A stretch of 64,000 nucleotides of DNA, taken from Pseudolactococcus plantarum. Its GTDB lineage: Bacteria > Bacillota > Bacilli > Lactobacillales > Streptococcaceae. The stretch covers positions 68,595-132,594 of the forward strand of contig NZ_JXJX01000005.1 in the NCBI RefSeq assembly GCF_002441715.1, read 5' to 3'. Below are positions 47,320 through 56,618 of the stretch, piece after piece. The notes below the pieces were generated by a model. The model worked only from the letters and a program-made list of their open reading frames with translations. It was not told where the DNA came from and ran no database searches. Every line of letters starts with the position of its first letter. Within the stretch, counting starts at the first letter, position 1. The position numbers and the translations under genes are program-made.

Positions 47320-48927
47320 TTAGTTAGCTGCATTTTCTACAGCTGCTTCGATAAATGCTTTATAAAGTCCTTCTGAACGATTTGGACGACTTGACAATTC
47401 TGGATGATATTGACATGCAACAAAGAATTTATTTTCAGGAATTTCAACAATCTCAACTAAGCGATTATCTGGCGAAACACCAGAGAAAACAAAACCAGCT
47501 TTTTCAAATTGTTCACGATAGGCATTATTAAACTCATAACGATGACGATGACGACGTTGAATCACTTCTTGGTTATCATAAGCTGCTGCAGTCACAGAAT
47601 GTGCTTTTAATTTTGCAGGATAAAGTCCTAAACGCAACGTTCCACCCATATCCTCAACATCAATTTGATCACGCATCAAATCAATAATTGGATATTTTGT
47701 ATCAGGATTTAACTCACTAGAGTTTGCACCTTCAAGTCCTAACACATTACGACCAAACTCGACACATGTTAACTGCATACCAAGACAAATACCAAACATT
47801 GGCACATCATGTTCACGCGCATATTGAATTGCTGCAATCTTACCTTCTGTACCACGTGGACCAAATCCACCAGGAACAATAATACCATCTGCATCCCCTA
47901 AAAGTTCCGCAGCATTTTCAGGCGTAATATCGTTAGATTGGACCCAGTTTAAATCAATATCAGTGTCAGCCGAATACCCTGCATGTTTTAAGGCTTCAAC
48001 TACAGAGATATAAGCATCTGGCAACTCGATATATTTACCAACTAATGTAATCTTAGTCGTCTTCTTAAGGTTCATCACATGATCAACCATGTCACGCCAC
48101 TCAGTCATATCAGCTTTAGGTAAATCAAGCTTCAAGTGATCTAAGATGATTTGATCCATATTTTGCGCTTGTAAGTTTAAAGGAATTTGATATAAATGTT
48201 CTACATCAAGTGACTCAATCACTGCTTCTGGTGCTACATCAGTGAATTGCGCAATTTTATTTTTTATGCCTTGTTCTGCTGGTGTCTCCGTACGGATAAC
48301 GATCATGTTAGGTTGGATACCTAAGCCACGTAATTCTTTTACCGAATGTTGCGTTGGTTTTGTTTTCATCTCAGCAGATGCTTTCAAGTAAGGTAATAGT
48401 GTCGTATGGATATAAAATACGTTACTTGAGCCAACATCTGATTTCATTTGGCGAAGTGCTTCAAGAAATGGTAATGACTCGATATCACCAACCGTCCCAC
48501 CAACTTCAGTAATGATAACATCTGAATCAGTCGTTGCTGCTGCACGTTTAATTTTTTCTTTCAGTGCATCTGTAATATGTGGAATGACCTGAACTGTCGC
48601 ACCTAAATATTCACCTTTACGTTCCTTACGCAAAACCTCTGAATAAATTTTACCAGTTGTTACGTTAGAATATTTATTAAGATTCACATCCATAAAACGC
48701 TCATAGTGACCTAAATCAAGGTCAGTTTCAGCGCCATCATCAGTCACATAAACCTCACCATGTTGATAAGGACTCATTGTCCCTGGGTCGATATTAATAT
48801 AGGGGTCAAATTTTTGAATCGTTACTTTTAACCCTCTGTTTTTAAGTAAACGCCCAAGACTTGATGCAACGATTCCTTTACCAATTCCTGAAACCACACC
48901 ACCTGTTACGAAAATATATTTTGTCAT
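47320..48927 (-). CDS. pyrG: CTP synthase
   Basis: PyrG aminates UTP to CTP using glutamine and ATP. The 535-residue enzyme (ATG 48927 with AAGGAGA upstream; earlier in-frame codons to 48984 are rejected) has the synthetase domain with [16 protein letters not shown] and [20 protein letters not shown] in order, and the class I glutaminase with [17 protein letters not shown] (nucleophile Cys) and YHPELSSRP (His, Glu). The N-terminal GGVVSG is normal. A long leader with a CTP-responsive attenuator precedes it. Confidence 0.97.
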   Translation of the reverse strand: MTKYIFVTGGVVSGIGKGIVASSLGRLLKNRGLKVTIQKFDPYINIDPGTMSPYQHGEVYVTDDGAETDLDLGHYERFMDVNLNKYSNVTTGKIYSEVLRKERKGEYLGATVQVIPHITDALKEKIKRAAATTDSDVIITEVGGTVGDIESLPFLEALRQMKSDVGSSNVFYIHTTLLPYLKASAEMKTKPTQHSVKELRGLGIQPNMIVIRTETPAEQGIKNKIAQFTDVAPEAVIESLDVEHLYQIPLNLQAQNMDQIILDHLKLDLPKADMTEWRDMVDHVMNLKKTTKITLVGKYIELPDAYISVVEALKHAGYSADTDIDLNWVQSNDITPENAAELLGDADGIIVPGGFGPRGTEGKIAAIQYAREHDVPMFGICLGMQLTCVEFGRNVLGLEGANSSELNPDTKYPIIDLMRDQIDVEDMGGTLRLGLYPAKLKAHSVTAAAYDNQEVIQRRHRHRYEFNNAYREQFEKAGFVFSGVSPDNRLVEIVEIPENKFFVACQYHPELSSRPNRSEGLYKAFIEAAVENAAN

Positions 48928-49154
48928 CATCTCTCCTTGATTAAAATTTTGAAGTAGTTCATTTAACACAAATTCATCATACACAAGATCATGTATCTGT
49001 GTTAATCAACTAAACTGCAACTCGATTGTTAACAAACGGGAGTTATCTATCCTGCTATCTAAACACAAGCCTCAAAAGCTAATACACGTCTTTTTCCAAT
49101 GATTAGCAGTTGTGCACTTACTTGTTTTTCAAACAGTTTATTACAGATAAATAT

Positions 49155-49178
49155 AAAAAGCTCCCCAAAATGGGAGCT
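49155..49178 (-). terminator. Attenuator terminator in the pyrG leader
   Basis: Minus-strand stem AGCTCCC with GGGAGCT, loop of six, followed by T residues, 27 bases downstream of the transcription start. The CTCCC in its 5' arm can pair with a poly-G 5' end. Confidence 0.85.
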
Positions 49179-49201
49179 CCTGTCTGACCGCTACTCACGG
49201 T

Positions 49202-49242
49202 GCCCGATAATTATTATAGCAAATTTTTGCTGATATTGTCAA
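49202..49242 (-). promoter_or_regulatory. pyrG promoter with GGGC start
   Basis: TTGACA (49237-49242), an 18-base spacer, TATAAT (49213-49218), and seven bases later GGGC (49205-49202). In Bacillus and Lactococcus pyrG, low CTP makes RNA polymerase stutter at such a start, adding G residues that form an antiterminator. Confidence 0.88.
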
Positions 49243-49362
49243 ACTCGATTTTTAAGGCAATGAATCAGTTGAATGAATTATCTTCACGCCACTAAGCTAA
49301 TCGTTAAACTCCTTGTAAATCCTACTATCGAGACTAACTTCTAGTACCCATATCATATCTGC

Positions 49363-50349
49363 TTAAAAATACTCCCGCAAGATCACATCACGCATCACAT
49401 ATTTTGTGAATTCGCCGATGGTCATCGTGACTTTTTCACCTTCACCAAACGATAAGTTATTTTCTGGTAAGATATCATCTATGATGGTAAATTGTTTGTT
49501 TTCCTTAATAGGAAAATGTTTTAAAAATGCTTTGAGATTGACGATACGTGCCATCATGTAGGGGAGCAAGCTAATCTTTGCTTGACTCGGTTCAAGCATA
49601 TCTGCTTCAAGACGGCTGTCTGAAGGTGCAGTATAGCTGATCTCATCAAATGCACCAGCATGGCTAGATACAAACCGATAGATGGCCTGTTTGGCAGTTT
49701 CATCTAAAAAAATCATCTCATGAATGACAAATGTCATGTCTTTAAATTCATAGATGACATAGCCTGTTGGGTGTTCACCTTGGTAAAAGATAGCAAAAAG
49801 TGGCTGCTTTTTAATCTCAAAATAATATGACCACTCAAAGTCTTGACGATATAAACTACCGTTATTATTTGCTTTGCCATGTACATCAGCTAAATCTGCT
49901 TTTGCTTGATCAAAAGATAGTCTTTTTACTGTCAAGTCTGTTTTCTTGCCTCTTGGAAAATCAGTAGAGTTTAAGTAATAGTGTTTTTGATCAAATACAT
50001 AATGATAGCCAAATTGGCCATAAAAAGCATATGAAAAAGGTGCTAAGTAAGAAAAAATCGTCTCTTGCTTATAATTTTCTTGAAGAATTTCAGTCATCAA
50101 CTGACTTGCTGCACCATTTCCTCTATATTCTGGGTAACTTGCGACATAACCGATACCAGACATTGGGACAATTTGGTCTCGAAAATAGACTTTAAACTGG
50201 GTATCGACAATCATACTTGTGACTTGGCTATCTACCTTATGCGTATGTAGTGTCGATTGTTCAAGTAACTTATAGAACGCGTCATCTCCACCTGTTGGCG
50301 CTTTGTGAAATGCGTATTTGGCTAAAGTTAAACACTCTTGTGCTGTCAT
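49363..50349 (-). CDS. Eis-type GNAT N-acetyltransferase, shorter than usual
   Basis: The 328-residue protein has an N-terminal GNAT domain with acetyl-CoA loop GIGYVASYPEYRGNGAAS and FSYLAPFSYAFYGQFGY, a second GNAT-like domain and the start of a C-terminal sterol-carrier-like domain. Eis-family proteins usually have about 390-400 residues and use the C-terminal carboxylate in catalysis; here the last domain is short. The target amine is unknown. No frame-shifted continuation was evident downstream, so this may be a natural shorter form or a truncation. Confidence 0.8.
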   Translation of the reverse strand: MTAQECLTLAKYAFHKAPTGGDDAFYKLLEQSTLHTHKVDSQVTSMIVDTQFKVYFRDQIVPMSGIGYVASYPEYRGNGAASQLMTEILQENYKQETIFSYLAPFSYAFYGQFGYHYVFDQKHYYLNSTDFPRGKKTDLTVKRLSFDQAKADLADVHGKANNNGSLYRQDFEWSYYFEIKKQPLFAIFYQGEHPTGYVIYEFKDMTFVIHEMIFLDETAKQAIYRFVSSHAGAFDEISYTAPSDSRLEADMLEPSQAKISLLPYMMARIVNLKAFLKHFPIKENKQFTIIDDILPENNLSFGEGEKVTMTIGEFTKYVMRDVILREYF

Positions 50350-50458
50350 TTTTTCTCCTTACGGTCTAGCGGACTATTGATCATAATATTATCTCATAAT
50401 ATCAGATAGTCGGCAACTAAATAGCTAGGTGATCATATTATCAAAAACTAAAAGTAGC

Positions 50459-51220
50459 TTACTCTGGACTCACATCATCTCTGTAAATGACTTCAACTAA
50501 GCATAAGCCGTGTGCTGGTGCGGTTGGCCCTGCCAAATCACGATTTTCTGCCTTGATAATCTCAGTTATTCTGCGAGCTGGCCACTTGCCAGATCCAATT
50601 TTTATAAGCGTACCGACCATATTTCTGACCTGTTTATATAAAAATCCATTACCAGAAAAACTAATCACTACCTCGTCTTCATTTTTGCGTTCAACTGTGA
50701 CGTCTGTGATCGTTCTTACTTTATACTCAATCGTTGTACCAGAAGCTGTAAATCCGGTGAAATCATGCGTCCCAACTAATAAGTTAGCACCCGCTACCAT
50801 TTCATCATAAGCATCAAGCTTAGGCACATGAAAACTCGTGCGTCTGGTCAACGGATTAGCCGCACGAGAAGTCGTCAGATGATAGCGATAAGTCTTATGA
50901 TGTGGATTAAATCGTGAATGAAAGGCATCACTAACTGCTGTTACACTTAATATATTAATATCGCAAGGCGACTGTGTATCCAAAGCAAACCGTAATTTCT
51001 CTGGATCACGCGCATGAGGTAAATCAAAATGTATGACTTGTCCCAAGGCATGTACACCACTATCGGTCCGACCAGAGCCATGTATTTTAATCTCTTGCCC
51101 AGATGAGAGCTTCATCAAGACACGCTCGAGTTCTTCTTGGACTGTTCGGCCATTATCTTGTATTTGAAAACCAGAAAAATCTGTTCCATCATAGGCTATA
51201 ATTGCTTTATATCTTATCAT
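50459..51220 (-). CDS. truA: tRNA pseudouridine(38-40) synthase
   Basis: TruA makes pseudouridine at positions 38-40 of tRNA anticodon stems. The 253-residue protein has the start IRYKAIIAYDGTDFSGFQ, the catalytic Asp in GSGRTDSGVHA (about 54), HKTYRYHL and the C-terminal FLYKQVRNMVGTLI. ATG 51220 is only six bases from a -10 box, and there is no SD, so the message is probably leaderless. GTG 51226 is an alternative. Confidence 0.95.
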   Translation of the reverse strand: MIRYKAIIAYDGTDFSGFQIQDNGRTVQEELERVLMKLSSGQEIKIHGSGRTDSGVHALGQVIHFDLPHARDPEKLRFALDTQSPCDINILSVTAVSDAFHSRFNPHHKTYRYHLTTSRAANPLTRRTSFHVPKLDAYDEMVAGANLLVGTHDFTGFTASGTTIEYKVRTITDVTVERKNEDEVVISFSGNGFLYKQVRNMVGTLIKIGSGKWPARRITEIIKAENRDLAGPTAPAHGLCLVEVIYRDDVSPE

Positions 51221-51226
51221 AGACAC

Positions 51227-51256
51227 ATTATAACACGTTCACAGCGCAACCTTCAA
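51227..51256 (-). promoter_or_regulatory. truA promoter (leaderless start)
   Basis: TTGAAG (51251-51256), an 18-base spacer and TATAAT (51227-51232) on the minus strand. The expected start point coincides with the truA ATG at 51220. Confidence 0.65.
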
Positions 51257-51292
51257 CACCATCAACTATTCACGTTTTATCTTCGTAACCAA

Positions 51293-51320
51293 TAAAAAAA
51301 GACTTAAACAGTCTTTTTTA
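51293..51320 (-). terminator. Terminator after the MacB-type exporter gene
   Basis: AAAAAAGACT with AGTCTTTTTT, a short stem in A/T runs, next to the stop codon. Confidence 0.65.
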
Positions 51321-51325
51321 AAAAT

Positions 51326-53320
51326 TTAATCGTTTGATAACGCTTCGATTGGATTGAGTGATGCAGCTTTACCAGCAGGCATCAAACTAGCAAACAAGGC
51401 AATGATGATTGCAATGATAATGCTACCAATAACAGCTCCTGCAGATACTTGAATAATACTGTATTTATCAAGTAAGTTACTAACTGCTGAGTTAACGATT
51501 ACTTGACCTATGAAAGCCACAATAATCCCTAAGACTGCTGAGGCTAGTCCTAAAATAATTGTTTCAACGACAAATAATGACCGAATATCACGTTTACGTG
51601 CACCTAAAGCGCGAAGAATACCAATTTCTTTCGTTCTTTCAGCGACTGACATGTAAGTTGTTGCGATAATCATCATCAAACTAACTAATAGTGAAATCCC
51701 CGCAATCATAGCTAAGACAATCGTTACGATAGAGGTAATCGTATTGATTGGCTCCAATACTGTCCCAACAGAGAACGTAACAAAGTCTTTTTTACCATTT
51801 GTTTTCAATGATTGGATTTTCTTAACCACACTATCTACATTATGACTATCATCAATCGTTGGTACGATATAGTTAGGTTCACTCACTAGCCCTTTATCTT
51901 TAAAAGTTTGTGACACTGTTTTAAAGTTCATCGTTAGGGCATTAGTTGCTGCATTTCCTTTGATGACACCTGAAACTTTGAGGTCTTGAGCGATATCAAC
52001 TTCTTTTCCAGCTGCATCAGCCATCTTATAGCTGATATGGATTGTTTTACCAACTAATTTTTTCCAATTTGATTTATCCCATTTTTTGGCAAAAGTATCT
52101 GTCACAACCACTTCGTTTTGTCCAGGTTTTTCACCAGTTAAGAGTGAACTATCCGTATTCATGTCTGTCCAAGTTTGAATTTGTCTGAAAGGTTCTTTAG
52201 TCGTCCCAATCGTCACCTCTAAATTAGCAGGCATTACGTTAAAGCCTTTTTCAACTTTTTTAACATGATCTAACTTGGCGACTTTATCAACCAGTGTATC
52301 TGTAATCGCTGTTTTTTCACTATTAACGATCATCGACTGTTGACTTTCACCCATGGCTTCATCATTTTTCTTGTTATTATCTTCTGTCACACGCTTCATG
52401 ACAAGAGGTACATTAGGATTAGCTAAATCAGTAACCATCTTATTCATATAGCCTTTAGCACCATTTCCTAGGCCAAGGAAAAACATAACAGAGAATAATC
52501 CGATGGCTACACCAATCATAATCATCAAATTTTGTTTCCAGTTATGTAGAAAGTGTTGTGAAGCCATTCTTGTTTTAGCAGAAAATGATAGTGTTTTTGT
52601 TTTAAAATCACGTGCTTTTTCAACTGCTGGGTAAGCTGGTTTGATCCGTTCATCAGACGTTACTTGACCATCTGCTAGATGAACGATTCTTGTCCCATGA
52701 TCTGCTACTTCTTGTGAATGTGTTACCACGATGACTGTTTTACCACTTTTAGCAATATCTGACAGAATTGTCAATACGTCTTGTGTGTTTTGTGAATCAA
52801 GTGCACCAGTGGGCTCATCCGCAATAATAATATCAGGATCGTTAGCAAGTGCACGAGCAATCGCAACCCGTTGCTTTTGTCCTCCTGATAACTGATTTGG
52901 ATTTTTCTTTTTATGTTCGAATAATCCTACTTGTTTTAATAGTGCTTCAGCTTTTTGTATTTGTGCTTTGTGAGATAGATTCGTCATCTTAAGTGAAATC
53001 AAGACATTATCTAAAACACTCAGATAGCTGACCAAGTTAAAGGATTGAAAAATAAAGCCAACAGTATCTCTACGATACTCATCCATTGATTTTTCTTTTT
53101 TATCAGCTTGCTTAACACCATTCACGATGACTTCACCATCGTATTTACGATCTAATCCACCGATGATATTCATCAAGGTAGATTTACCACCACCAGATTC
53201 ACCAAGAATTGAGACAAAATCACCTTTGTCAAAACTCAAGTCAATCCCTTTTAGCACTGGAAATTCTTCTTTACCAAGAAAATAAGATTTCCTAATGTTG
53301 TTCAATGTTAAAATTGTCAT
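51326..53320 (-). CDS. MacB-type ABC transporter, ATPase and permease in one chain
   Basis: The 664-residue protein joins an N-terminal ATPase (Walker A SILGESGGGKSTLMN, Q-loop FIFQSFNLV, signature LSGGQKQRVAIARAL, Walker B IIIADEPTGALD, H-loop VVTHSQ) to an FtsX-like permease. One membrane helix lies at about 265-287, a large extracellular domain at 290-525, and three helices at about 530-655, with the coupling helix GILRALGARKRDIRS. It probably works as a homodimer. No membrane-fusion partner, two-component system or peptide gene is adjacent, so the substrate is open. Confidence 0.9.
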   Translation of the reverse strand: MTILTLNNIRKSYFLGKEEFPVLKGIDLSFDKGDFVSILGESGGGKSTLMNIIGGLDRKYDGEVIVNGVKQADKKEKSMDEYRRDTVGFIFQSFNLVSYLSVLDNVLISLKMTNLSHKAQIQKAEALLKQVGLFEHKKKNPNQLSGGQKQRVAIARALANDPDIIIADEPTGALDSQNTQDVLTILSDIAKSGKTVIVVTHSQEVADHGTRIVHLADGQVTSDERIKPAYPAVEKARDFKTKTLSFSAKTRMASQHFLHNWKQNLMIMIGVAIGLFSVMFFLGLGNGAKGYMNKMVTDLANPNVPLVMKRVTEDNNKKNDEAMGESQQSMIVNSEKTAITDTLVDKVAKLDHVKKVEKGFNVMPANLEVTIGTTKEPFRQIQTWTDMNTDSSLLTGEKPGQNEVVVTDTFAKKWDKSNWKKLVGKTIHISYKMADAAGKEVDIAQDLKVSGVIKGNAATNALTMNFKTVSQTFKDKGLVSEPNYIVPTIDDSHNVDSVVKKIQSLKTNGKKDFVTFSVGTVLEPINTITSIVTIVLAMIAGISLLVSLMMIIATTYMSVAERTKEIGILRALGARKRDIRSLFVVETIILGLASAVLGIIVAFIGQVIVNSAVSNLLDKYSIIQVSAGAVIGSIIIAIIIALFASLMPAGKAASLNPIEALSND

Positions 53321-53450
53321 TAATATGACCTTCCCTTTTCTAAAATTACTTTCTCATTTATTGTAAAGTTTTTTCAGTAAATTTTCATGGGTCTAAAGGC
53401 CTATTTTTCAGTTTATTAATGCGCAATTATCATTTTATAGGGCAACAACA

Positions 53451-53765
53451 TCAACTCATCAAGCGTAGACAAGCCATCACAATAACACCAGTCAAGACAG
53501 ATAACATTAAGGACTTTCGAAAGTAACCGACCAAAAAAGAAGGGATCATGGCTAAAGTTCGCATCCAATCAAGACTTGGCAAACTTCCCTGATGCAAGAC
53601 CAGTAATTCAGAGAGTAATAAACTTGTCATCATTGATAAGGATAGATAGGTTAAAAAACGTTTAAAAAATGGCGGAAATTGGATTGCTTTAGCAAGTGGA
53701 AAAGGGATAACTCTGGTTATCCACGTGACACTGACGCTTAACACTAAAGTAAGATAGAAATACAT
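53451..53765 (-). CDS. azlD: Branched-chain amino acid exporter subunit AzlD
   Basis: The 104-residue membrane protein has three to four helices and the AzlD features TWITRVIPFPLAKAIQFPPFFKRFL in conserved order. With AzlC it exports branched-chain amino acids in known systems. Its start overlaps the azlC stop by one base (TGATG). It is short but within the family range. Confidence 0.88.
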   Translation of the reverse strand: MYFYLTLVLSVSVTWITRVIPFPLAKAIQFPPFFKRFLTYLSLSMMTSLLLSELLVLHQGSLPSLDWMRTLAMIPSFLVGYFRKSLMLSVLTGVIVMACLRLMS

Positions 53766-54493
53766 CAGGCGACCTCCACTGTCTGATCTTGTTTAGGCGA
53801 GGTTAATAACGCACCAACCAAAGCACCGATAACCGTCGCAATTAATACAGCTAAGTAACTAGATGCCCAGATCCCCACAAAAACGTAAATGAGTATAGAG
53901 GCAATCATAACAGTAAACACTACCGATAATTTTTCATGTGTCACCATCGAGTCTATCGTCAAGGCTAATAAGCCAATGAACATGGCAACTAAGGCATAGT
54001 CGATACCGTATTTTTCTGGGTTTGGGATCAAACTACCTAAAGCTGTTACGATAACTGTCGATAATACCCATGTCAAGTAACTCATGACATTTACACCATG
54101 CATCCACATCGGTGTGATAGGCGAGCGTTTTGCCTGCTCTAGCGTTAATACCCCAAATGATTCATCTGTAATCAATGACCCCATCAGTAAACCAGATATC
54201 AAGGATTGATTCGGAAATACTTGACTCGTCACTAGACTTTGCAAAAACATCCTGAAATTCACTAAAAATACAGTCAAAACCATGATAGATATTGGCGTGT
54301 TAACTGCCATCATTGCAACGATAATAAACTGTGAAGCACCTGCATATAAAAAGACTGACAAACAAAATACTTGCCAAATACTATAGCCTTGGGCACTAGC
54401 CACGATCCCAAAAGCTGCACCAATACTAATATAGCTCAAACTAACTGGGATCGCTGAGCGTACACCGTCCCAAAACGTCACCTTATTTTTCAT
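53765..54493 (-). CDS. azlC: Branched-chain amino acid exporter subunit AzlC
   Basis: The 242-residue protein has six to seven membrane segments and the AzlC motif PVSLSYISIGAAFGIVASAQGY, FLYAGASQFIIVAMMA and TDESFGVL. It is the large subunit of the exporter. It is followed with a one-base overlap by azlD. No regulator is adjacent. Confidence 0.92.
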   Translation of the reverse strand: MKNKVTFWDGVRSAIPVSLSYISIGAAFGIVASAQGYSIWQVFCLSVFLYAGASQFIIVAMMAVNTPISIMVLTVFLVNFRMFLQSLVTSQVFPNQSLISGLLMGSLITDESFGVLTLEQAKRSPITPMWMHGVNVMSYLTWVLSTVIVTALGSLIPNPEKYGIDYALVAMFIGLLALTIDSMVTHEKLSVVFTVMIASILIYVFVGIWASSYLAVLIATVIGALVGALLTSPKQDQTVEVA

Positions 54494-54546
54494 CTTATAA
54501 ACTCCTAGAGTGTAATAGGCATATTATAACAAAAAAAAGTTAGGTT

Positions 54547-54762
54547 TTACATTAAATCAATAAACACAGAAAAAATAAGATAAAGTATAAAAACTGGTAA
54601 ATATCCCAAGTTCAGTATGAATTTAGATAAGGCAAGTGCCATTTGCATCAGCGCAATAACTGTAAGTATCAACCAAATATAAAGATTATCAAAATTTATC
54701 TTTCTTGCAAACACTCCCGTGTTCAAATCTCCACCAATTATTCCCTGTTCTACTAGAACCAT
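54547..54762 (-). CDS. Doubtful 71-residue membrane ORF
   Basis: The frame could encode a small protein with two hydrophobic segments (about 27-45 and 50-68). I do not recognise it. No Shine-Dalgarno precedes the ATG at 54762, and there are no flanking partners. It may be a remnant or chance ORF. The remaining 272 bases up to the lipoprotein gene hold only that gene's promoter. Confidence 0.3.
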   Translation of the reverse strand: MVLVEQGIIGGDLNTGVFARKINFDNLYIWLILTVIALMQMALALSKFILNLGYLPVFILYLIFSVFIDLM

Positions 54763-54983
54763 TTCTGTTGCAACATAGCATTATTAAAGTGATCTAAGAT
54801 GAAAATTAAAAAATATCGTATCAGTAGAAACGACAGATAATAATCAGAATAAGCGTAATTAGGCAATCACACATGTCAGTATTACCGCTAATTACTTCAT
54901 CAAGGATAGCGTTAAAGTAAGCTTCACTATAATCTAAATATTTCTTATTTTTGTTATATAAAATTAAGAGTTTAAGAAATGTA

Positions 54984-54992
54984 TGATATAAT
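54984..54992 (+). promoter_or_regulatory. Extended -10 of the lipoprotein gene
   Basis: TGATATAAT (TATAAT at 54987-54992). No clear -35. An AAAGGAGAG ribosome site lies seven bases before the ATG. Confidence 0.6.
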
Positions 54993-55034
54993 TAGGTTAG
55001 CAAGGAATTAATTTTTAATAACAAAGGAGAGATT

Positions 55035-55562
55035 ATGAAAAAGAAAATATTTACTATTTTAACTGCTACTGTTTTATTGGTAACGTTGTCGGGTTGTGGC
55101 AATAAAGATACAGCTACGTCTTCAAGTTCAAAATCCAGCATCTCAGAATCTAAAAAATCTGATTCATCTAAATCATCTGAATCATCTAAATCATCTGAAT
55201 CAAAGTCGAATAACACTACAAGTAACACTAATTCAACTGATCACTTTGATACCATGATCAGTGCAGCTCAATCTCAAACTGAACAGATAAAAAAACAATC
55301 TGGTGGTACATACTCAGACATTGCAGTTGAAAAAGGTGATAATCATACTATTATCTACAAGTACACTTATGCAAAAGATCCTGGTATAGAGATAGATGCA
55401 ACAGCTTTGAAACCTACTTTAGTAAAAGGAATGAAGCCTGTCATCGATGGTATTAAAGCAATGGTTCCTGACGTAAAAATACGAGTTATTTATCTGAAAC
55501 CTGATAAAACTGAATTAGCAAATATCTTAATTACACAAAGTGATACAGATGCAGTCAACTAA
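55035..55562 (+). CDS. Ser-rich lipoprotein (DUF4854-like)
   Basis: The 175-residue protein has a lipoprotein signal peptide with lipobox LSGC (Cys21), a linker at about 26-68 made almost only of Ser, Lys, Glu, Asn and Thr, and a C-terminal domain of about 105 residues (HFDTMISAAQSQTEQIKKQ at its start) resembling DUF4854. It is thus anchored to the outer face of the membrane. Function is unknown. Four 9-bp repeats encode part of the linker. Confidence 0.82.
   Translation: MKKKIFTILTATVLLVTLSGCGNKDTATSSSSKSSISESKKSDSSKSSESSKSSESKSNNTTSNTNSTDHFDTMISAAQSQTEQIKKQSGGTYSDIAVEKGDNHTIIYKYTYAKDPGIEIDATALKPTLVKGMKPVIDGIKAMVPDVKIRVIYLKPDKTELANILITQSDTDAVN
55164..55199. repeat. Tandem 9-bp repeat in the lipoprotein linker
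   Basis: TCATCTAAA and TCATCTGAA alternate to give four units in the lipoprotein gene, encoding Ser-Ser-Lys and Ser-Ser-Glu. The unit is a multiple of three, so slippage would change linker length without a frameshift. Confidence 0.85.
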
Positions 55563-55573
55563 TTTCATCTGTT

Positions 55574-55607
55574 AAAAAACCAATGATCATATGGTCGTTG
55601 GTTTTTT
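55574..55607 (+). terminator. Terminator of the lipoprotein gene
   Basis: A 17-bp imperfect palindrome (two G-U pairs), ending in six T residues. The stretch from here to the rpsD terminator has no gene I can support. Confidence 0.8.
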
Positions 55608-55808
55608 AGTATCTTGCTTTATCGTATACATCCTTATATATCAATTCTCGCAGAATTAAAATTACCCACTAAAAGCGATAGTAGAAAGAGCTGGTCACTT
55701 TGACGAGAGATTGACACTAAGTATTGATACTCATGAAACAGAAAATACTAAATAAATTTGCTAGTTTTTGCCCCTTTCTCGCCACTTTTAATAAAAATCA
55801 AGAACAAA

Positions 55809-55848
55809 AAGAGCTCTAAGGCCTTTGAAACAAAGGCTTAGAGCTTTT
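55809..55848 (-). terminator. Terminator of rpsD
   Basis: AGCTCTAAG-CCTTTG pairs with CAAAGG-CTTAGAGCT with one bulge, followed by T residues on the minus strand. Confidence 0.8.
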
Positions 55849-55854
55849 ATGATA

Positions 55855-56466
55855 TTACATTTGTTTGTTGTAGTATTCAACGATAAGTGCTTCGTTGATT
55901 TCTGGGTTGATTTCGTCACGTTCTGGTAAACGTGTGAATGTACCTTCAAGTTTATCAGCATCAAAAGTGATAAAGCTTGGACGTCCAAGAGTTGCTTCAA
56001 CAGCTTCAAGGATTGCTGGTACTTTGATTGATTTTTCGCGAACTGAAATCACATCACCAGTGTTTACACGGTATGAAGGGATATCAACGCGTGAACCGTT
56101 AACCAAGATATGACCGTGGTTAACGAATTGACGTGCTTGACGACGAGTTGTTGCTAAACCAAGACGGTAAACAACGTTATCAAGACGACGTTCAAGAAGT
56201 AACATGAAGTTAAAACCAAGTGTACCTTCTTTAGCTTTTGTTGCTTGAACAAACAAGTTACGGAATTGACGTTCAGAGATACCGTAAGTAAAACGAAGTT
56301 TTTGTTTTTCAGCCAATTGCAAACCGTACTCAGAAAGTTTAGAGCGGTTGTTTGGACCGTGTTGACCTGGTACGTAGTTACGACGTGAAATTTCTTTACC
56401 AGTACCTGTAAGTGATACGCCTAAGCGACGTGATTGTTTCCATGATGGACCTGTATAACGTGACAT
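55855..56466 (-). CDS. rpsD: 30S ribosomal protein S4
   Basis: S4 binds 16S rRNA early in 30S assembly. ATG 56466 gives [16 protein letters not shown] and the standard 203 residues; an in-frame codon at 56604 lies in the leader and is rejected. It has the S4 RNA-binding domain with [27 protein letters not shown] (in pieces) and the C-terminal [12 protein letters not shown]. It is a single-gene unit with a structured leader, as in Bacillus where S4 represses its own synthesis. Confidence 0.98.
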   Translation of the reverse strand: MSRYTGPSWKQSRRLGVSLTGTGKEISRRNYVPGQHGPNNRSKLSEYGLQLAEKQKLRFTYGISERQFRNLFVQATKAKEGTLGFNFMLLLERRLDNVVYRLGLATTRRQARQFVNHGHILVNGSRVDIPSYRVNTGDVISVREKSIKVPAILEAVEATLGRPSFITFDADKLEGTFTRLPERDEINPEINEALIVEYYNKQM

Positions 56467-56612
56467 GAATATGTCTCCTTCAAAAATAATATTTGAAGAG
56501 CATGATTTGGCAAGCTTCCGGTTCGTGCATATCCAGTTCGCCTCACAGCTTTGGTTACTTGGTAACACTGGATATGTTGACGATGCCCTATCTCGCGGCT
56601 GCATAACTCAAC
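56467..56612 (-). promoter_or_regulatory. rpsD leader, probable S4 autoregulatory RNA
   Basis: The leader contains a 10-bp inverted repeat (CATATCCAGT at 56528-56537 and ACTGGATATG at 56567-56576) enclosing a second stem (GTTAC/GTAAC, 56554-56566). Such structured leaders precede rpsD in Firmicutes and bind S4. Confidence 0.7.
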
Positions 56613-56618
56613 CTTATC

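Noticed and set aside
49253-49362. Read-through continuation of the Eis-type gene
   Set aside because: The frame after the stop runs only about 20 codons and shows no family motif.
55164-55199. CRISPR-like short repeats
   Set aside because: The units are 9 bp, contiguous, in-frame and coding; there are no spacers. No CRISPR array was seen anywhere.
54992-55228. Asp/Leu-rich 78-codon ORF on the minus strand
   Set aside because: It is the complement of the Ser-rich repeat in the lipoprotein gene and its composition follows from those repeats.
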